The translations under genes and the position numbers were made by a program. Shown here in pieces: positions 32,690 to 35,873 of a DNA stretch of 35,873 nucleotides. The notes beneath the pieces were generated by a model. It did not search any database. It saw only the letters and a program-made list of their open reading frames with translations, and was not told the origin of the DNA. The DNA is taken from assembly GCA_044343935.1 (NCBI GenBank), contig JBIJDU010000037.1, forward strand, positions 1 through 35,873, written 5' to 3'. This DNA is from AcAMD-5 sp044343935 (lineage in GTDB: Bacteria; Actinomycetota; Actinomycetes; S36-B12; UBA5976). The stretch's first letter is position 1; every line of letters begins with the position of its first letter.

Positions 32690-32719
32690 TTGACTTAAGT
32701 TGTGAATAAGTGCGATAAT
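32690..32719 (+). promoter_or_regulatory. Promoter of the 32725 gene, probably leaderless
   Basis: TTGACT (32690-32695), an 18-base spacer and GATAAT (32714-32719), 5 bases before the ATG. The expected mRNA start falls at the start codon, and no RBS is present. The spacer begins within TTAAGTTGTGAAT (32695-32707), shared with the promoter at 19785. Confidence 0.6.
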
Positions 32720-32724
32720 TGGTC

Positions 32725-33477
32725 ATGAAAGTTAAATATTTGCTTATCGCTAAATCAATTCTTTGTTGGATTGCTGTTCTTAGTTTGATAGTTCCAGTAT
32801 CAGCTAGCGCTGCTCCTTATCACGTTAACCCAAAAGGATTATGGGTGCCAGGGCAAAGTGCGATTGGTTATTATGATCAAGGTCAATCAGTTGCGGTCGG
32901 AAAGATTACGCCATTCAAAGTAGTTGTGATGGGTGGTTCATTAACAGCTAAACAACCAAACTATAGATTTAAGTTACTTAAGGTTGAAGGAGCATCAACC
33001 AAAGATATGCGAATAGATCCAAAAACGGGTGTGGTTTATGGTGCCGGTCCGTCATTAACACCAGGAACAAAGAAAGTTTGGGCTAGAGTTGATGATGCTA
33101 AAGGTTATTACTATAAATTCTGGTTTCCATTAGATATTTCGCAGTGTAATTCAGCGGGCAGCATTCTGGATGGAACGTTAGTTCCTTGCCCTGAGATCGC
33201 AGTAGATAACTACAACATTAACCGCGTGGGATATTTCCAACCAGGTAAGAAGGGAGTGGAATACAACTTATCGCTGGCTATGGTTGGTGGTATTCCGCCT
33301 TATACCTTCACCATTGCTGATCAAACTAAATTACCAAAGGGCTTAACCTTGAACTCAAAACTTGGGTTAATTAAAGGCACTCCGACCCAATCAGGCAGTT
33401 TTACCATCCGTTGGCGCACCACCACTTCAACTGGCGCGTTTGGCACCTCAGAAGCCACAATTAAAATAAACAGATAG
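32725..33477 (+). CDS. Exported protein with C-terminal putative Ig domain
   Basis: 250 residues from ATG 32725; the TTG at 32719 lies in the -10 box and is rejected. Signal peptide MKVKYLLIAKS with a hydrophobic core, cleavage near SASA about 30. The first half has two Ig-like segments (KITPFKVVVMGGSLTAKQPNYRF and VYGAGPSLTPGTKKVWARVDD), a pair of Cys (QCNSAG...VPCPE), then a typical He_PIG unit at about 175-250 (YNLSLAMVGGIPPYTFTI, LPKGLTLNSKLGLIKGTPTQSG). There is no enzyme motif and no Cys-Cys-Trp domain. I do not recognise a family beyond the Ig fold. It probably sits at the cell surface or is released. The next gene follows after 53 bases with its own -10 box. Confidence 0.78.
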   Translation: MKVKYLLIAKSILCWIAVLSLIVPVSASAAPYHVNPKGLWVPGQSAIGYYDQGQSVAVGKITPFKVVVMGGSLTAKQPNYRFKLLKVEGASTKDMRIDPKTGVVYGAGPSLTPGTKKVWARVDDAKGYYYKFWFPLDISQCNSAGSILDGTLVPCPEIAVDNYNINRVGYFQPGKKGVEYNLSLAMVGGIPPYTFTIADQTKLPKGLTLNSKLGLIKGTPTQSGSFTIRWRTTTSTGAFGTSEATIKINR

Positions 33478-33518
33478 CAGAAAGCTTAAATTGATTTCAG
33501 ATTCTGTTGCTAATGGGG

Positions 33519-33524
33519 TAAATT
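33519..33524 (+). promoter_or_regulatory. -10 box placing the mRNA start at ATG 33531 (leaderless)
   Basis: TAAATT followed by 6 bases and the ATG; no RBS. Confidence 0.45.
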
Positions 33525-33530
33525 GATCAG

Positions 33531-34919
33531 ATGCGCAAATCCCTATTTCTCTTAATTGTTCTGGCTTTGCTACCCATCTCGGCATCTGCTGCGACAGCCC
33601 CTAAGCCTGGCACGGCATGCACCAAATTAGGTCAGAGCCGAATTGTTAATGATGTTACTTATAACTGTAAGAAGGCAACTAAAGCACAGTTAAAGAAGAC
33701 CAAGAGCAAATTTGTCTGGGGTAAGGGAATTAAGGCGGAAGATTCAAATTCTGCTTCGCCGATCAATCCAGCTGAACCTTTAACGCCAAAGACCGCAATT
33801 TCACCTGCTTCTGACCTGTTGCCGGTTGAGCGCTGCCAAATTGCACAGTCACTAAATACTGCAGGTCAGATTCGATCTGGTTTTCCGCGTCACCCAGAGA
33901 TGGTAAGAAGTAGTAACAAAATAGTGGTGCAGTTAATTTATGTGGACTTTCCAGATCTAACTGATAAAGCTGAACCAAAAGCAGATATTTCATTCTGGAC
34001 TGATGGCGTTGGCAGATTTTTTGATGCGATGTCCGCAAATACAGTTAAATTTGAATGGCGATACGAGAATAGATATTTCCGATTACCCAATAGTGTGACT
34101 AGTTATCGATTAACTAGAGCTGCTGGGGGCGATGGCACAAAGTTTGTGCAGGCAGCGATAGATGCTTCAGATGCCGTAATAAATTTCACTGGGGTGGATT
34201 TTGTGGTGGCAGTAATGCCACCAAACACTTCAAGAGCACAAGCTGATGTTTCTCCTGCATTTATTCTCTCGCGCCAATCCCCATTTAGAACAGGTGAAGG
34301 ATTAGTTCATCTAGGAACTATGGCAGCAGCTGATACTAGATTCCCAGATGGTTATTTATTACTCGCTCATGAGTTTGGTCACCTGTTGGGATTAACTGAT
34401 TATTACTGGTATGGCTGGAAGCCAGGAATGAAATACGAAGAGCAATTTAAGTTCATGGGTCAGTTCGATAATATGAATTTTGCGCCAGGGGATTCCAAAG
34501 AATGGACGGCTTGGAGCAGATGGTTAATTGATTTTCTACCTAGCAGCCAAGTTCGCTGTATTGATGGCAGTAAAACAACCACTCATCAGTTAACATCAGT
34601 TGCAACTAATACCACTGAGCCACAGTTATTAGTGATTCCAACCTCTAGCACTACCGCAATTGCAATTGAATCTCGAAGAAACATCAGATTTGATGCTAAA
34701 GCTAAAGATATTAGTAATGGGCTGTTGGTTTATCAGATAGATACCAGCAAACAAAGTGGCTATGGTCCAATGGAGATTGTGAAGAAAGCAACAGCAAAAG
34801 ATCCACTTTATGCCGATGCCCCACTTAAGCCAGGGGAATCTGTCACCGTTTCCGGCTACACCATCACCAATTTAGAGGCGGGCAAGCTGTGGGATGTGGC
34901 TGAGGTGAAGAAGAACTAA
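33531..34919 (+). CDS. Secreted M6-like metallopeptidase with long-form Cys-Cys-Trp domain
   Basis: 462 residues with a signal peptide (cleavage near ASAA about 21). The small domain is a variant with eight extra residues before the Trp (C30, C46, W63), followed by a Ser/Pro/Ala linker and the peptidase. The zinc motif is HEFGHLLGLTD at 280-290, an M6-type HExxHxxGxxD. FKFMGQFDNM about 25 residues later may hold the Met-turn. The C-terminal part (LLVIPTSSTTAIAIESRRN, LLVYQID, YADAPLKPGESVTVSGYTI) parallels the proteins at 1846 and 4130. It is secreted and the substrate is unknown. The gene starts a run of three co-oriented genes, each with the same domain and each with a -10-like box close to its start codon. 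It is the nearest relative of the 1846 peptidase in this window. Confidence 0.82.
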   Translation: MRKSLFLLIVLALLPISASAATAPKPGTACTKLGQSRIVNDVTYNCKKATKAQLKKTKSKFVWGKGIKAEDSNSASPINPAEPLTPKTAISPASDLLPVERCQIAQSLNTAGQIRSGFPRHPEMVRSSNKIVVQLIYVDFPDLTDKAEPKADISFWTDGVGRFFDAMSANTVKFEWRYENRYFRLPNSVTSYRLTRAAGGDGTKFVQAAIDASDAVINFTGVDFVVAVMPPNTSRAQADVSPAFILSRQSPFRTGEGLVHLGTMAAADTRFPDGYLLLAHEFGHLLGLTDYYWYGWKPGMKYEEQFKFMGQFDNMNFAPGDSKEWTAWSRWLIDFLPSSQVRCIDGSKTTTHQLTSVATNTTEPQLLVIPTSSTTAIAIESRRNIRFDAKAKDISNGLLVYQIDTSKQSGYGPMEIVKKATAKDPLYADAPLKPGESVTVSGYTITNLEAGKLWDVAEVKKN

Positions 34920-34957
34920 GTCGCTTCACCCATTGACAACGGGTTTAGGGTGAGGAC

Positions 34958-35647
34958 ATGCGTCGCTATCTGATCGCTCTGGTACTTGTAGTTATGTTGC
35001 CGTTGCCAGCTAATGCTGATCAAACTCGAATTGCAGGCACAGCCTGCACCAAATTGGGTGAGATTAAAGTCATTAATGCCCTTACTTATAAGTGCAAGAA
35101 AGCTACTAATTATGAGCGAAAGTATTTAGGTAAGAAATACATCTGGAACAAGGGCAAACCAACTTCTAATTCGGCTACGCCATCGATAGATGGCCGAAAG
35201 TATGGGGATGGGGCGCTAGTTGGCAAAGACATTAAGTCAGGCAGGTATTGGAGCATTAACTGTGTTGGCTGGCAGCAATTTGATGATGCTGAACTAATTG
35301 CTAAGTGGGTGAAATCCGCCCAGCAGAGCTTGATTGACTTAAAGTCTGGTGAAACACTGCTTAGTGGTTGTAAGTGGCGAATTGGGGAGCCGCCCAACAG
35401 CAATATCTTGCCAACTGGCAAGTTATCCATGAAGACGCAGTTATTGCCTGGCAGGTATCGCCCAGTTGAAGAGTTTTGTATGTCTGGTCCGGCAGATCCT
35501 AGAGAACTAGATGCCATTTCTGACACAACTGAGGTATTGCTCTGGGAGCAGCTGCCAAAGACTTATGAATTAGTAATAACTGGTGAAGAGAACTGGTTGG
35601 CTTATGGTTTAACTAGTGAGTGTGGCGGGTTAAGGCGCCTAGACTGA
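34958..35647 (+). CDS. Secreted protein with long-form Cys-Cys-Trp domain, no peptidase motif
   Basis: 229 residues; signal peptide MRRYLIAL to about 20 (PANA). The small domain (C30, C46, W63) matches the preceding protein position for position, including TACTKLG and YKCKKAT. The rest has two related segments: GKDIKSGRYWSINCVGWQQF and, further on, TQLLPGRYRPVEEFCMSG. Both have the form x-L/I-x-x-G-R-Y...C, so an internal duplication is likely. There is no HExxH, so this is not a peptidase; it may be an inhibitor, binding protein or structural partner. The ATG at 34958 has TAGGGT 6 bases upstream but also GAGGA, so it may be leaderless or not. An 8-bp stem (34924-34955) lies in the 38-base gap after the preceding gene. 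Confidence 0.7.
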   Translation: MRRYLIALVLVVMLPLPANADQTRIAGTACTKLGEIKVINALTYKCKKATNYERKYLGKKYIWNKGKPTSNSATPSIDGRKYGDGALVGKDIKSGRYWSINCVGWQQFDDAELIAKWVKSAQQSLIDLKSGETLLSGCKWRIGEPPNSNILPTGKLSMKTQLLPGRYRPVEEFCMSGPADPRELDAISDTTEVLLWEQLPKTYELVITGEENWLAYGLTSECGGLRRLD

Positions 35648-35651
35648 GGAT

Positions 35652-35657
35652 TAGGCT
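35652..35657 (+). promoter_or_regulatory. -10 box placing the mRNA start at GTG 35664 (leaderless)
   Basis: TAGGCT followed by 6 bases and the GTG; it lies just after the previous stop codon. Confidence 0.4.
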
Positions 35658-35663
35658 TAAGTC

Positions 35664-35873
35664 GTGTATCGATTATCATTTAGAGCGTTAGTAACAGGTA
35701 TTGCCTTTGCTTTAATTCTGAACGCTGTGCCAGCAGCAGCTGCCGTCAAAATTGTTCCAGGCAAGAGCTGTCGTGTACTAAAACAAAAAGTGGAATATCG
35801 AAACAAGACTTTTACTTGTATTAAATCTGCGGGAAAACTAGTTTGGAATAAAGGCAGTAGCAAACCAAAGACT
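35664..35873 (+). CDS. Secreted protein with Cys-Cys-Trp domain (partial, runs off the window)
   Basis: The frame is open from GTG 35664 to the last base (70 codons). A signal peptide (MYRLSFRALVTG, cleavage near VPAAAA about 27) leads straight into the short form of the small domain: C36, C52, W61, with FTCIKSAGKLVWNKG at its end. A Ser/Lys/Pro linker begins as the window ends. It is the eighth copy of this domain here. The catalytic or binding part lies beyond the edge, so the function cannot be said; a peptidase is a reasonable guess given the neighbours. Confidence 0.75.
   Translation, partial: MYRLSFRALVTGIAFALILNAVPAAAAVKIVPGKSCRVLKQKVEYRNKTFTCIKSAGKLVWNKGSSKPKT

Overview
The window looks like chromosomal DNA of a Gram-positive, low-GC (by eye about 45%) actinobacterium. 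The evidence is an HspR-type dnaK operon with a HAIR operator, actinobacterial-type DnaB and DnaK sequences, and many start codons placed 6 nt after a TANNNT -10 box, as in leaderless transcripts. Large exported repeat proteins and the recurring short Cys-Cys-Trp domain remind me of planktonic freshwater acI / Nanopelagicales genomes, but that placement is an inference and not demonstrated here.

Layout. 1-540: C-terminal end of replicative helicase DnaB (+). 682-3309: two exported zinc metallopeptidases in tandem (-) that share an unusual N-terminus beginning Met-Cys-x-x-Cys. 3384-4133: divergent pair, a VOC-family protein (-) and a stand-alone TipAS-like drug-binding domain (+). 4130-5848: a large M6-like secreted metallopeptidase (-). 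5899-8659: dnaK-grpE-hspR (-) with overlapping junctions, no dnaJ, and a HAIR operator at 8751-8771. 8906-19685: a possible 30-codon small ORF followed by a giant exported adhesin-like protein (3564 aa: glycine-rich, Ig-like, Fn3, LamG-like and about 20 InlB/Flg_new-type repeats) with a strong terminator. 19846-21054: another metallopeptidase with the MCxxC start. 21044-22382: an AbiEi/AbiEii-type type IV toxin-antitoxin pair (-). 22486-23790: a further exported metallopeptidase (-). 24335-30671: two long paralogous exported Ig-like proteins (S-layer-like), each with the same signal peptide, same C-terminal domain, same structured 5' leader and same tandem 3' hairpins. 30862-32619: exported Ig/Fn3 protein ending in an OmpA-like domain. 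32725-35873: four more small or medium exported proteins, the last running off the window.

How it fits together. Apart from the housekeeping ends and the toxin-antitoxin insert, the window is a cell-surface locus. It holds two probable major surface-layer proteins, two very repetitive surface proteins ending in OmpA-like (probably peptidoglycan-binding) domains, and at least six secreted metallopeptidases of two active-site types (HExxH...E and M6-like HExxHxxGxx[HD]). All six peptidases and two further exported proteins carry, just after the signal sequence, one small domain with exactly conserved spacing C-x15-C followed by K-rich sequence and a Trp. I know no name for this domain; it is the best candidate here for an undescribed system, perhaps a surface tether or processing tag used by a protease family. 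The covarying RNA-like leader shared by the two S-layer-like genes is the second strong candidate.
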